Below are positions 1-11,439 of a DNA stretch of 64,000 nt, piece by piece. Below the pieces are notes generated by a model, which saw nothing but the letters and a program-made list of their open reading frames with translations, searched no databases and was not told the origin of the DNA. The DNA comes from Aplectana chamaeleonis (lineage: Eukaryota; Nematoda; Chromadorea; Rhabditida; Cosmocercidae), in assembly GCA_029168955.1 (NCBI GenBank), contig JAPDOI010000288.1, forward strand, positions 763,501 to 827,500, given 5' to 3'. Numbering within the stretch: the stretch's first letter is position 1; each line of letters opens with the position of its first letter. The translations under genes and the position numbers were made by a program.

Positions 1-8
1 TAGAAGAT

Positions 9-181
9 GTGCAGCACCTCATCGAAAAAGTGCAGGACATCAGTGGGAGGGTGCAGGACAGTAGTGGGAGTGTGCAGGACACTAGTGGTAATGTGCAGGA
101 TGTCATAGATAGTGTGCAGGCCATCAGTTGGAAAGCGCAGGACGTCATAAAAGGGGGGGGGGGGTTTGGCATCTGTGGGTT
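9..181 (+). repeat. 21-bp minisatellite, left arm
   Basis: Eight degenerate 21-bp units of the type GTGCAGGACATCAGTGGGAG. Because 21 is a multiple of three the array stays open and reads as a heptapeptide repeat of the GSVQDTS type. This is not evidence of a gene. Confidence 0.9.
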
Positions 182-222
182 TACCTTGAATTAACACCAC
201 CACGCATAAATCATGTTAGAAA

Positions 223-956
223 GGAAACCTTTTGAAAAAATAAATGAAATTCCTGAAAGTTTAGGTTCCTGGCAGAAGTAAAGATTTGGCATGGCCATTT
301 TATTTGAAGAATTAGAAATATACTCAGTTGAAAGGGGAAGGTGAGGAAAAACGAAAAAAAGGTTCTGAATAATTCCTGAGAACGATTTGGCGTAGAATAA
401 TTTGATTCATTCAAATGTAGTGAAATAGTTGAAAGTATAATTTGGCAGTCGACTTTGAACCAACTATTGATAAGAGTTGTGCGAATCGAGAGATCGCGTT
501 CTATGAGCTTATCCGTTGAGCATATTGAAGCAAAATCACGCGTGATAAGGCAGGCAGTAAAAGCTCGTTCGGCAGCTGGAATTCCGCGTTCTTCACGTAT
601 TAAGTGGAGTAGAATCTACTGTTTGTTCTATATCACGCGTTATTTTGCTTTGATATGTTCTACGGATAAGCTCATACAATGCGATCTCTCGTTTTGCACA
701 ACTCTTATCAATAGTTGGTTCAAACTCGACTGCCAAATCATACTTTCAACTATTTCACTACATTTGAATGAATCAAATTATTCTACGCCAAATCGTTCTC
801 AGGATTATTTCAGAACCTTTTTTTTTGTTTTTCTTCACCATCCCCTTTTAACTGAGTGTATTTCTAATTTTTCGAAAAAAATGGCCATGTCAAATCTTAC
901 CTTTTGCCAGGAACCTAAACTTTCAGAAATTTCATTTATTTTTTCAAAAGGTTTCT
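223..956. mobile_element. Fold-back element FB1 (GATTTGGC family)
   Basis: Inner part of the large palindrome. It starts GGAAACCTTTTG and ends with the near complement. Each arm carries repeated ATTTGGC motifs (276, 384 and 443 in the left arm). The stretch CCTGAAAGTTTAGGTTCCTGG is followed by GCAGAAGT and a GATTTGGC motif, and a homologous stretch sits in the element at 61.5-62.1 kb, so this is a dispersed family. No coding sequence is seen. Fold-back type DNA transposon is inferred from structure only. Confidence 0.7.
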
Positions 957-1012
957 TTTCTAACATGATTTATGCGTGGTGGTGTTAATTCAAGGTAAAC
1001 CCACAGATGCCA

Positions 1013-1230
1013 CACCCCCCCCCCTTTTATGACGTCCTGCGCTTTCCAACTGATGGCCTGCACACCATCTATGACATCCTGCACATTACCACTAGTGTCC
1101 TGCACACTCCCACTACTGTCCTGCACCCTCCCACTGATGTCCTGCACTTTTTCGATGAGGTGCTGCACATCTTCTACGGCGTCCGGCGCACTCTCATTTT
1201 GTCCCACACATTTTCTACGGCGTTCTGCGC
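1013..1230 (-). repeat. 21-bp minisatellite, right arm of the palindrome
   Basis: Reverse complement of the array at 9-181 with few differences; it continues a few units further right into the ACGGCGTCCGGCGCAC variant. Confidence 0.9.
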
Positions 1231-1234
1231 ACAC

Positions 1235-1556
1235 CCATTTGGGTCACAAGCACGCTCCTGCCGATCATTTTTTCCACAGGGCTATCGTAACCCTCCTTTC
1301 AAAAATTTTCAAGTGTCAGCTTGGATATGAGCAAATCGTAGTCGCCAACAATCATGTTTGCACAATATCGACTTCCTCAGCCACTTCCCAGTGGCTTCTC
1401 TAAGAGAGCGATGTGTGGATAAATGCATACCGCTCCTCCGCCGTTTTATGCCCCGCATGTTATGAGAGTTTGTTATCGTTCGTTATCATGTTTTGTTGAA
1501 GAATGGTTACGGTAGCCCTGCGGAAAAAATGATTGGCATGGGTGTGCTTGTATTCG
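1235..1556. repeat. Inverted-repeat element with CAGGGCTAYCGTAACC arms
   Basis: About 75 bp at 1235-1310 (ACAAGCACGCTC, GATCATTTTTTCC, CAGGGCTATCGTAACC) return inverted at 1483-1556. Minisatellite lies on both sides. The motif AGGGCTACCGTAACTATTCTT recurs at about 10022. A small non-autonomous DNA element is likely. Confidence 0.6.
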
Positions 1557-1850
1557 GGTCCCGCACACTTTCTACGGCGTCCGGCACAATCCCACTTGGG
1601 TCCCACACACGTTCTACGGCGTCTTGTGTACTTCCACTTGATCACCGCACAGTTTCTACGGCTTCCGGCGCACTCCCACTTTGGTATCACACACGTTCTA
1701 CGGCGTCTTGCGCACTCTCATTTAAATCCCGCACACTTTCTACGGCGCCCTACGCATCCCACCCGAGTCCCACGCACTTTCTACGGCGTCCGCGCACTCT
1801 CATTGGGGTCCCGCACGCCATCTACGGTGTTCGGTGGCGCACTTCTGAGT
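1540..1850 (-). repeat. Degenerate 42-bp minisatellite
   Basis: Units of the type CACACTTTCTACGGCGTC plus CGGCGCACTCCCACTTGGGT, about 42 bp long. In reverse complement the unit resembles the arrays at 31 kb and 37-40 kb. Open frames across it are repeat artefacts. Confidence 0.75.
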
Positions 1851-2049
1851 TACCGAAGAAGTGCTTCCGATATCCCGCTGTATTGATTGAAGCGTTGCCC
1901 CGTCTCAGAGAGCGTTCAATTCTGAGCAAAAGCCTATCAGTAACGGTGTTTATTTCATTAAATCATTTTTACGAATGAGTAAACGACGGATGGTTTCTAA
2001 CAACATGTTTACGTGTTTTTGTCTCACTTGACCCTCAATTTTGAGGTCC

Positions 2050-2430
2050 CGCAAAAATTGAGCTACCAACTTCAAATTTAGTCAGGAGCTAGCGGCAATC
2101 ATTTCCAACTTTCTGGCCAAAAATGAGCTTTCTAGCTCAACTACAAGTGTTCCAACAAGATCGTGTACGCCAACCGAATAAAAAAAAGGAGATGAGCCCG
2201 TTTTTCGACCAAAATCACGTGGTTTTGACAATTTTTCTCGAATCTCAGTTATCCATTCCGGACCATTTTTTGAACAGTTATTCAGCTTTCTGAACTATAT
2301 TAAATGCAAGAAGAACGGTCTTCTTACGTAAACTCTGGACCCTGATACTGAGATCAGGGGTTGCGCGATGTTGAATCAAAGCCAAATCTAGTGAGCGCTT
2401 CGCGTTCACCACAATACTTGGATTGATAAC
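2050..2430 (+). repeat. Dispersed repeat shared with 62.69-63.01 kb
   Basis: A diverged direct copy lies at about 62690-63010. Both contain, in order, an AGCTCAA motif, an ACAAGATCGTG(T/A)ACGCC motif, AAAAAAGGAGATGA, an ACCATTTTTT motif, GGGTTGCGCG, and CAAATCTAG followed by GCGCTTCGCG and CACCA. No coding potential is seen. The rest of 1860-2520 shows nothing I can assign. Confidence 0.65.
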
Positions 2431-2527
2431 GTTTCAAGCGGTGGTTTCAAGCGGTTGACTTCCCTCTTGAATTCCTAGTGGCCTCCCACCGTCCAGAATA
2501 GTGCCGTAAGACGTGTATAGAGCCCAG

Positions 2528-2660
2528 TAGGGGTGTGCAGGACTTCAGTAAGAATGTGCAGGACATCATTGGACGTGGGCTGGGCCCAGTAGAGATGTGC
2601 AGGACGTCACAGAATGTGAGCAGGACCGAAGGACGGGTCTGTGGAACATCTTGGGACGTT
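2528..2660 (+). repeat. Short degenerate minisatellite
   Basis: Three to four units with GTGTGCAGGAC, GTGCAGGACATCATTGGACG and GTGCAGGACGTCACAGAATG, related to the 21-bp family. Confidence 0.6.
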
Positions 2661-2904
2661 TGCAGGGCCTTAGTTTAATGTCCAGGATACCGTATGCAAC
2701 TTATGCCTTCGAATCAGACGTCTGCGCTGGCACAGACGAGCCACATCAGCAAGAACCGGTGAAGTTTGGCAAATGGACCGATCCGGTACAATTGTGTCAT
2801 TTCAAAATTCATTTCTTCATTTTCTCGACTTTTAAATTTAAAAAGTACATACCTTGTATCGTATTTCTAGTAAGCCGCGATGCAGCTAATACCTTGCTAT
2901 CTTA

Positions 2905-3200
2905 GGCCTCCGTCATAGTTGGATGATCGGCGTAGCCAGCCCGGTCGATAAGCTTGGAAGACATGAATGAGGTGGGATGCAAAAAAACACCCGATGTGGC
3001 TGATCCGACCGATCTTCACATGATATAAGGTAAGAAATGAATGATATCCATGATATCGTTCCACATATTTCATACATATTGACCGCGTCAGACACACCTG
3101 GACACACCGGGTGTTTTTTGCAACCTCCATCATCCATGTTTCTCATACGTATCGACCGGGCTGGCCACGGTGATTTTCTCAACCAACTCTGACAGGTGCC
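2905..3200. mobile_element. Harbinger-type MITE, copy B1
   Basis: 296 bp bounded by GGCCTCCGTCATAGTTGG and its complement ending in GACAGGTGCC, flanked on both sides by TTA. A 3-bp TWA duplication with GGCC-starting inverted repeats fits the PIF/Harbinger superfamily. Internally it carries the motif CCGGTCGATA with TATGA variants and ACACCCGATGTGGC. No transposase is present. Confidence 0.85.
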
Positions 3201-3329
3201 TTAGCAGCAGAGCGGTTGTTTCTCCATTCCTACCACTATGTTTCCTCAAAAACATCAACTTGACTCTTTTAATAAAGCTATCATAACAGGATCGCGGCTC
3301 CCCTTCAGAGATCGACGATATTGTAAAAG

Positions 3330-4447
3330 GGAAACCCTTGGAAAAAGTTGTGAAGTTGTGAAAGTTGAGCTTCGCAAAAAAGGTTAAGGATTTGGCATTG
3401 TTCTTGAATGTCGTAAAATTGTTTTATTGGATTTGGCTCTCAACTTGATTTTTTAAATGTAGTGAAATTGTTGAATTGATTTGGCTGTTGTTGGTATATG
3501 TAAATATCGTAATCATTAAAATATAGCGAAACAGTTGCAAATGGATTTGGCAAGCGCTCTATAAATGACCAGAGTCAAATCACGCGTCAGAAGGAGTTTT
3601 GAGTCGAGCGTAATTCGGATCAGATCAGAACAAGAATAAGTCTGGCAACAACTACGTTCCCATACAATGTGAACCGTTAGAGCGTTGAGGACACAAAGAC
3701 TATCACGAAAAATACTTCTGACGCGTGATTTGACTCTGATAATTTAAATGCAGTGTTCACGATGAGAATTGTTTTTCTGTTTTCACGCCTATCTTGGAAG
3801 CGGCCGCATGCTGATTCCAATGATGTCTCTGAAATCGTACAAGACGTTCTGGGAACGGAGTTATGGTCCCTCAAAAACTGAGCTAAGGAAACATGGTGGA
3901 CGAGTTGTCCAAGGCTTGTAACTTCCGTCTTTTGCGGCCGATGTGTGCGAGCTGACATGAGTAGAGAGAGAAGCTGAGAATGAAGTAAAGAAGGGGTCGA
4001 ATGATTGGAAATCATCGCTCATCTCACGATTTTGAGCATTCATTAGTTCACGTCGGTGGGCGTGTGATGCGCTTTTGAGGTTTGCCTTGCGCTCGAAACG
4101 GCAATTTCAGGCTCTTTTGGAGCTTTTCCTGGCTCGTTTTCATGCGTTCTTTAGACGTCAACGTTACATTGTGTCCCTCCACTACCCATTCCTAGTGGAA
4201 ACTGAAACACATTTTTTATCGTGAACACTGCCTTTAAAGAGCGCTTTCCAAGTCCATTTGCAACTGTTTCGCTATATTTTAATGATCTCGATAATTACAT
4301 ATACCAACAACAGCCAAATCAATTCAACAATTTCACTACATTCAAAAAATCAAGTTGAGAGCCCAATTCAATAAAACAATTTCACGACATTTAAGAAGAA
4401 TGTCAATTTCCTAACCTTTTTTTTGCGAAGCTCAACTTTCAGAAATT
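3330..4447. mobile_element. Fold-back element FB2 (GATTTGGC family) carrying a nested MITE
   Basis: Arms at about 3340-3570 and 4240-4445 are inverted copies. GATTTGGC occurs in the left arm at 3388, 3429, 3479 and 3541. The 5' end GGAAACCCTTGG matches the family terminus. The centre contains an inner inverted pair (GAGTCAAATCACGCGTCAGA near 3583 and its complement near 3718), and a TTAA MITE is inserted in the right half. Confidence 0.75.
3748..4233 (-). mobile_element. TTAA-type MITE, copy A1
   Basis: 486 bp with ends ATGCAGTGTTCACGATGAG and TTATCGTGAACACTGCCT, flanked by TTAA on both sides (3744-3747 and 4234-4237). It is homologous, in reverse orientation, to the copies at 31993, 39061 and to the partial one at 63690. 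TTAA duplication is typical of piggyBac-like elements and of some nematode palindromic repeats; the class is not settled by the ends alone. A 60-residue open frame (minus, 4043-3861) is shared with other copies. Confidence 0.88.
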
Positions 4448-4521
4448 GAACTATAAAAATGGAGAAAACATTCTCGAAATCACACCACTTCTATGATAGT
4501 GATACTGCAAACTGCGAATAA

Positions 4522-5049
4522 GGCCTCCGTCAGAGTTGGTTGAGCCGACGTATCCAGCCCGGTCGATACACACAGACAGCATTGGAAATGGGGAGCAAAG
4601 AACACCCGGTGTGGCTTGCCGTCACCCGCCAACACACGCCCGGCCGATACGTATGAATAAAATGGTGGGGTGAGGTCGAGAAAATCACCCGGTGTGGCCG
4701 ACGCGGTCGATATGCATGCAATACGTGGATGACGGGGGATGAGAAAAACGCCGGGTGGGCGGGCCGATAATGAAACATTGCGTATCTCCTGGAAGCTATA
4801 CATCCTACTACCTTCGTTTCTTCAGTGCACTGTCCTTCACTATTTCTCTGAGCAGGTGCAGTCTTGTTGCCCACGTAACCATCGTCATCATTTCCGGTGG
4901 GCTCCAGTCGGCCACACCGGGTGATTTTCTCAACCTCACCCACAATTTTTTTCACAAGTATCGACCGGGCAAGCGTTAGTGGGTGTTGGCGGGTGTCGGC
5001 GGGTGACGGCGGGTTATAGATGCAAATAGCACCAACTCTGATAGGGGCC
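4522..5049. mobile_element. Harbinger-type MITE, copy B2
   Basis: 528 bp between GGCCTCCGTCAGAGTTGG and CCAACTCTGATAGGGGCC, flanked by TAA on both sides. It carries several CGGTCGATAC or CGGCCGATACGTATGA motifs with alternating ACACCGGGTG motifs, so the interior looks tandemly amplified from a shorter element such as B1. Confidence 0.88.
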
Positions 5050-5356
5050 TAACAGAGAAATGGAGGTCGGATTTTGAGATAAAATCGCTAAAACACGTTG
5101 CAAGCTGAGCTTTGTTGAAAGAGTGGGACAGGGAAACTGGCGAACAAGTCTGTCACTGACTATTTATCAAATAAAACGATACCGATTGGCAAATCGTGAA
5201 GGTTTCTCGTGGATATTACTACATAATACCAAGAAAAAGTGAACAATTCTAGCTAAGAGGGTTTTTCAAAGCGAAAGAGGGACGCTGCGAGGCGCCAAGT
5301 GATTTCGAAACCCTTTGACGTGGTCATGCCTGCCAATGGAATACACGGCCACCTAA

Positions 5357-5854
5357 GGCCCCCGTCAGACTTCTTCGAAAAACCTGCTGAGTCCGACTGA
5401 GTCCGCGGCGGAAATACCGTCCTCGACCGTCTGCAACCGACTGAGTCCGGTCGCCCTCAGCGCCACCCAGTTCCTCTGCGAAACACGCTATCGATAGTCA
5501 GCGGCAGCAGTAGGTGGGGCGGAGCGCACACGACGAGAATTGGGATACGGCGGGACTCGGCAGGTCGCAGTCGGCCGAAGAAAATGCACCCAAATCAAGT
5601 GAGAAACTCCTATATCGACCGAGTGGGGTGAGGATGATTTTGGTTGGGACGCAGCGGGACGAAGTGGGACTCAGTCGGTGCATTGGGCCCGCACTTGTAC
5701 GCATGAGAACCATCAGTATCGATCGGGGGATTGCGGTGGGCACCAGACGGTCGCAGTCGGACTCAGGTGGTTGATTTTTTGCACCCGTCTCCCACGAATT
5801 TGGTGCGCATCGTTCCGGTGGGACTCACGAGGTCCACCGACTCTGACGGGGGCC
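5357..5854. mobile_element. Harbinger-type MITE, copy B3
   Basis: 498 bp between GGCCCCCGTCAGACTTC and GACTCTGACGGGGGCC, flanked by TAA on both sides. The interior has repeated GACTGAGTCCG and CAGTCGG motifs and is GC-richer than its surroundings. No transposase frame. Confidence 0.85.
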
Positions 5855-5859
5855 TAACG

Positions 5860-6800
5860 TTAACCTTAAATAGCGACGATGGGGCAGATTTATTCGAAAC
5901 TATTCGAACTTATGACTATCCGAAATTATTGGAATGTTCATTCGAATAGTATGCTTGGAATATGATCCTGTTTTTTTGGGTGCGTTTTTCGAATAGAATT
6001 TGAATGGTGCGACTGTAGAAATTCCGATAATGATTACGTAATCCAATGGCAACCATTCGAATATATCGATTCGAATCTATTTGAATGGCACAACTATATT
6101 GCCCATATAAATTGTGAGTTTTAGAATTTCAAGAAAATTAGATGCCTTTATGGTTTTGAAACGCACTTTAGGATCTAACAATTAGTGTCATCGGAAATCT
6201 TACCTTCTGGATACTTGACGATGATTTGATCATCAGCGACGTAGACAACATTGCCTGTAAAATTGAAGCACAAGAAGCTTTGATCATTGCTGCTCTCAGC
6301 GCAAAGGACTTATTTCGACCACTGCTTAAATTCGGATCGGTAAATCAGAAGCAAGTTCCGGTGCTGATCCTGACATAGAAACTGGCACCAGAAAAAGCCA
6401 GCGGCACGAATCGTTTACTCCTCGCTGGACCTTCCTTATACCCGAGGGCTTGATGTAAGGACCCGTACAAAGCTAGCGCCTCTCCTCTAAAATTGTGCTA
6501 CTGATCTCAGATTCATTTTTGTGTTCATTTTAGCAGTCTATAGTTTATGATAGTATTTGTGTGCACCAAGTGAACGTGCTTGTCCTTCGTGTTGAACACA
6601 TGGGCATGATCAGTTGAGGACAGGATGACTCTACGCTCAACACCACACTCCCTCGGCAAACCCCCAAAGGTTGAGATGTCTTCTTAGATCATCGCAAGCC
6701 TATAGAAGGACTCTGTTTTTTTGTTTATGCCCCGCTCAACACGCTATCACAGCAGCTTAGTCTAGCAGCTGCACTGAAAGCGATATTCAAGATGATGTTA
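5860..6800. other. No gene seen; ATTCGAA-rich stretch
   Basis: Between about 5890 and 6095 the palindromic heptamer ATTCGAA or TTCGAAT recurs at least seven times. The remainder shows no supported gene, RNA or element. Confidence 0.4.
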
Positions 6801-6802
6801 GT

Positions 6803-6975
6803 ATAGTTAAGTTCCGCAATCGCGTTCAGTCCTCAATATCACAATCGTGGAAGCGAAGCGGCTGTTTTTGAAAAATTCAACAATGAGAATGAAGAAATCA
6901 TTCTCAGAACAACTGCTTCGCTTCTACGATTGTGATAAAGAGACTTTGCGGACTGAACGCGATTGCGGAACTATA
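6803..6975. mobile_element. Small hairpin MITE
   Basis: About 173 bp that fold almost end to end: TTCCGCAATCGCGTTCAGTCC on the left returns inverted on the right, followed inward by paired ATCACAATCGT, AGAAGCGAAGC and AATGA-GAATGATTTC segments. The loop is a few bases near 6888. Structure suggests a miniature inverted-repeat element; no duplication was identified. Confidence 0.7.
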
Positions 6976-6979
6976 GTGT

Positions 6980-8550
6980 ATGAAGCTTACCAATGTTTTT
7001 TCTCAGGTGAGCCCTTGTAGTAAAAGATAATAGCAAATTGTTTATAAAATTATTAGCTCACGTGAAAAGTTCTTCAAAGGCAGCATGCACGCGTCAAAAA
7101 AAGATATCGACTTCATGTCATAAATTGAAGGCTAGGAGCTGGTAGTTCCAGAAATTGAGGGAAAACAGATGAAAACGCGATGCAAACAAAGTGAGTATTA
7201 ACTGAATATGTGTGGTTTTTGTAATGGAGTGTGAGCGGATGAGGTACACTAGCTCAGGGTAAAGTAGCTAAGCTAGCCACACAAAAGTTGAGAAAGCGTA
7301 CCCAGTGGACTTGCATGGCCTGTACTAGAGCGCCTAAATCGCTGAAAGCATAAAAAACTAGACAAAAGGACCGTTCTTGAACGATCGACCTGGACAAGTT
7401 TGCGTTGGGTTGGGACGTGTCGAGATCGCAAACCGAATGAGCGGAGACAGCAAGTTTTCAGATTGGATGAGGCTCAGACTTCGCAATTCTGATTCGTTTT
7501 TGAAACTTCCAAAAGCGTGAGCGTTTTGTTCGGCGCTACACTTCCTCAGTGAAAACGTTTTCAACAACCTCTTTCAAGCGTGTATGTTGCCTTGAACCCC
7601 TCCCCTCCCCAGAAAAGATATGGGTAAAATTGCCTCATCTAGGTGTGCTGAATTGCATCGAAATTTTGTTGATAGCTTCAACTAAACTTTAGCCAAAGAG
7701 TGGCTGCTCTTTCTGAACTACACTTAGGATACTCAGCCGGCTTTTTCGTTCTGACGAGTCGAAACCTGTTCTGGAAAGGGCGACATACCTATATTTAAGT
7801 AAGCAATCGATGAAATTCAAATAACGTTTTGTAGATCCTAATGAAACAACTCTCACAGTTTTCTTTTTCATACCCGAAAACACTAATATCACGGAGATGT
7901 GAGGAAAGGGCATCAAACCGCAAGAGAACTTTTTTCACTAACGTGTGAAGTTTGAGGACGGGTTCTGTGGTTTCGGGGGATGGACAGTGCTCCAAAATCC
8001 CATATTCATACTCGAAAAAACGCCTCATGCATCTCCTGAGACGGTACAAATTCAAAACTTCCGGGACGCCCCGGTCAAGGTCAATAGCGCTGATTCGATT
8101 GATTTAGCCATGTTTAAAAGAGACGAAGAAAGAAGTGGTGCAATAATCTTGTTCAGAACGAAAGGTATGCTCTGTTTCATACACTGAAGCGGCTAGCGCA
8201 GCTCTTTAGAGGGCAACCCTCCGAGCACCGACCCTTGCCCTCTCAAACGGGGGAGCGAGCGCCAAAGTCATAATTTGGCTCTATCGGAGTCTTGCCACTA
8301 CTGCCTTGAAGCCCTGTAGTCACTACCCTGAAGCGATCCCCCTTCCGATAAGCGTCGTCTGTTCTCCTTCAAAAATTGCCCTCTCTGATAGAAACCCGAA
8401 GTCCCCGTTTAGGTCCGGCCCTGTTGGGCCGAATACGGCACTCTATAAGATAACGAGCGTTTGGCCTACTATCCACAAACTTTGCGCGAGTTAACCGCCA
8501 GGTTTATGTGAGATTACCAATCTCTCTTCTTGATGAAAAAGCGACCAGGA
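6980..8550. other. No supported gene; one motif shared with 17.8 kb
   Basis: A stretch at about 7965-8015 (minus) reads GAATATGGGATTTTGGAGCA and is similar to 17790-17835 (plus, GGGATATTAGAACACTTTCC). The conceptual peptides GILEHCPSPET and GILEHFPSPQT agree, so this is a dispersed repeat, perhaps formerly coding. Nothing else is supported. Confidence 0.4.
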
Positions 8551-8554
8551 CGCG

Positions 8555-9790
8555 GTAGAAAGTGTGCATGAGCCGAGTGGGCATGCGCAAGACGTCATAG
8601 AAACTGTGCGGGACATTGATGGGGGTGTGCAGGACATCATAGAAAAAGTGCAGGACATTAGTGGGAGCATGCATGACATCATAGAAAAAATGCAGGATAT
8701 CGGTGGGAGTGTGCATGACATCAAGGAAAGTGTGCAGGACATTGGTGAGAGTGTGCAGGACATCATAGAAAGTGTGCAGAGCATTAGTGAGGGCGTAAAG
8801 GACATCACAGGAAGTGTACACGACCCGAGTGGGTGTGCGAAGGGCGGTTTAAAAATTGTGTAGGACCTTAGTAGGAGTGTGCAGGTCATCATGAAACGTG
8901 TGCAGAGCCCGAGTGGACGTGCGCAGGACGTCATAGAAAGTGTGCAGTACATTAGTGGGAGTGTGCATGATATCATAGAAAAAGTGCAGGACATTAGTGG
9001 GAGCATGCATGACATCATAGAAAAAATGCAGGATATCGGTGGGAGTGTGCATGACATCAAGGAAAGTGTGCAGGACATTGGTGAGAGTGTGCAGGACATC
9101 ATAGAAAGTGTGCAGAGCATTAGTGAGGGCGTAAAGGACATCACAGGAAGTGTACACGACCCGAGTGGGTGTGCTTAGGACGGTTCAAAAAGTGTGTAGG
9201 ACCTTAGTAGGAATGTGCAGGCCATCATGAAACGTGTGCAGAGCCCGAGTGGACGTGCGCAGGACGTCATAGAAAGTGTGCAGTACATTAGTGGGAATGT
9301 GCATGATATCATAGAAAGTGTGCAGGACATTAGTGAAAAGGTGCGGAACATCATAGAAAGTGTGCAGGACCCAAGTGGTCGTGCGCAGGACGTCATAGAA
9401 AGTGTGCAGTATATTAGTGGGAGTGTGCATGATATCATAGAAAGTGTGCAGGACATTAGTGGGAGTGTGCATGACATCATAGAAAAAATGCAGGATATCG
9501 GTGGGGGTGTGCAGGACATCATGGAAAGTGTGCAGAACAATAGTGGGAGTGTGCAGGACATCATGAAACGTGTGCAGGACCCGAGTGGACGTGCGCAGGA
9601 CGTCATAGAAAGTGTGCGGGACATCATAGAAAGTGTGCAGGACCTAGGTGGGAGTGCGCAGAACGTTGTGAAAAGTGGGCAGGCCCTCAGCAGGGGTGTG
9701 CAGGACGTTGCGAAAAGTGAGCAGGACTCCAGTGGGGCTAAGCAAGACGTTGTAAAATGTGCGTAATACTATACTGGGAGTGTGCAGGGC
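8555..9790 (+). repeat. Long 21-bp minisatellite with 336-bp higher-order duplication
   Basis: About 58 units of 21 bp with consensus near GTGTGCAGGACATCATAGAA. A block starting at 8641 (AGAAAAAGTGCAGGAC) is repeated almost exactly from 8977, an offset of 336 bp or 16 units. The 183-residue frame over the array is a heptapeptide repeat artefact, open because the period is a multiple of three; the opposite strand is equally open. Confidence 0.95.
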
Positions 9791-9862
9791 GTCATGTGAA
9801 TGTGTGCAGAACTCTAGTAGAAATGAACAGATGCGTGGGTGCTTAAGACACTCGAGAAAATT

Positions 9863-10000
9863 AGATGATTCATTCATGAAAATGAAAATCTGTGCTGATA
9901 TAATATGCCTCATAGCGTCATCACTCGTTGTTTTCATGGTGACTTTATGAAAATGCTGCCATTTTCAAAAGCGGTATCATTCATTCTTACAAGCAAGCTC
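9863..10000 (+). repeat. Dispersed repeat similar to 19435-19575
   Basis: Shared segments in the same order include ATTCATTCATGAAAAT, a TCATCACTC or TTATCACTC segment, and CAAAAGCGGTATCATTC versus CAAAGCGGTATCCTTCG. Similarity is patchy. The copy of the CAGGGCTACCGTAAC motif near 10022 follows directly. Confidence 0.4.
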
Positions 10001-10049
10001 ATACCAATCAGTTGACGGAGGGCTACCGTAACTATTCTTGAACGGGGGG

Positions 10050-11430
10050 GGGGCCGCGACGCCTTTTAATCATAAAAGCTGAGCGGTTGTATTCGAGAAA
10101 AACACATTGGTGAAAATGGAAAAATGACCGCCCAGCTAGGAAGATAGCAAGATAATATATGCAATCCTGAACATTCCCAGTGTGTTCTGAATACATCCTG
10201 CGTGTCGCGACATGCGGGTCCGCCAAGCTCATTGCATCGGCGGTGTGGGTGACAGACCCGCCCTTCACGTATTGGGGACATCTGCGACAGGACTCTGCAC
10301 GCTATGCTCGCTCATTACCGACACTGCCCCTGCGGGTAAGGGACGTACACACAGAGGCCCAAGCCCTGTTAGAGCTAACACATATAATAACCACCCAATA
10401 CTCAAGTGAGCAATACGTAACAAATACATCATTGTCGACCTCGTCCTTCATTGTAACTTTGATCAAACTAGCAGTAGTAAATATGGGTTTCGGAAGCGTG
10501 CAAACGTGTCTAACTTTCAGATTTAATAAGTTTCCAACCTTGGATGATGGGATTTCGGAATTTTTCTTGGAAATCATCAAAGTGAGAGAATGTTAGATTC
10601 AAAAAACCATTTTGAAAAATTTTTGTTGGATGACCTCTTACCACTGAACCACGATACACAATACTTTGTAGTATAATTTTCGAGAAGCGAACCTCGTGCT
10701 TTTGTCACAATGTACCGAAAAATTCAAAGGATTTTTTGAATTATGAACTATTTTTCTCCTTAGTCTGTTTCACGCTCCCCAGTCAACATATGTAGAAAGA
10801 AGTGAACTCAAAGCGAAAGAGGAAAACGATGTTTAGATAAAAGCCGCACTTAGATGAACTAAGATGCGTTTAATCTTTCTTAGATACATAGTGCCTAACA
10901 TGTCAGGTGCAAATCTCCTTCCGGTCACTAGGGGTTGGACCTAAGTGGTGCCTCCGGACCGCTGCGTATCCTCCGCGTCACTTCCGTGCAACCTGCATCA
11001 CGGCACCGGGACTGCGGGGTAGAGGCAACGGCCCCCTGAGTCATTGTCCTCCCTTCGGACGTCTGCGTTATAGACAGTACGGTTAGCCCACCTGTTGACT
11101 TCGGTCTCCCCGTCCTGTTAGAGACTGTGGCCGGGTACTGCATGGCCAGCGAGCTACGGCTCGCTGGGCTGAACGAGACGATCCATCCGTGGTGGCACGA
11201 GAGCTCGGACTCGACTGCGATGTTGAAGACGGGCAGCCGCACGACGCACCTCACGACGAGACGAACGGTGCTGATCGATGCGCGTGCTATGGTCGTCTGC
11301 GCCCTCTGCGTCTTTGCCACTTTCAAAATCATGCCGTACTAGAGCGCCACCAGGCCCCAGCGCCTGTGCACTCTGCCGGCCCTTTAATAAGGGATGACGC
11401 CAGCGATTGATAAGTCGGACGAAAGTCACG
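10050..11430. other. No supported gene
   Basis: Open frames of 130 to 140 residues exist on both strands over the GC-richer 10928-11400, but none shows a family I know, splice sites with matching phase, or strand-specific coding character. I leave it unassigned. Confidence 0.4.
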
Positions 11431-11439
11431 ACACTGCGC

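Larger units (their letters stand above)
1..1177. repeat. Near-perfect palindrome of more than 1.1 kb, truncated by the window start
   Basis: Positions 1 to about 545 reappear as their reverse complement from about 620 to 1177. The two arms agree through three layers: an outer 21-bp minisatellite, a linker with a poly-G run and the AATTAACACCACCACGC motif, and an inner AT-rich fold-back element. The centre lies near 588 and includes ATCACGCGTGAT. The left end may continue beyond the window. I read this as a fold-back transposon derivative or an inverted duplication that captured flanking minisatellite. Confidence 0.9.

Noticed and set aside
455..988. A 177-residue frame within the left palindrome as a transposase
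   Set aside because: It crosses the palindrome centre, half of it is the mirror image of the other arm, and no transposase motif is present.
8504..9766. Long open frames with SVQDII or LHTFYDV heptapeptide repeats on both strands as repeat proteins
   Set aside because: They follow the 21-bp period, are open on both strands and in several frames, and have no flanking coding features.
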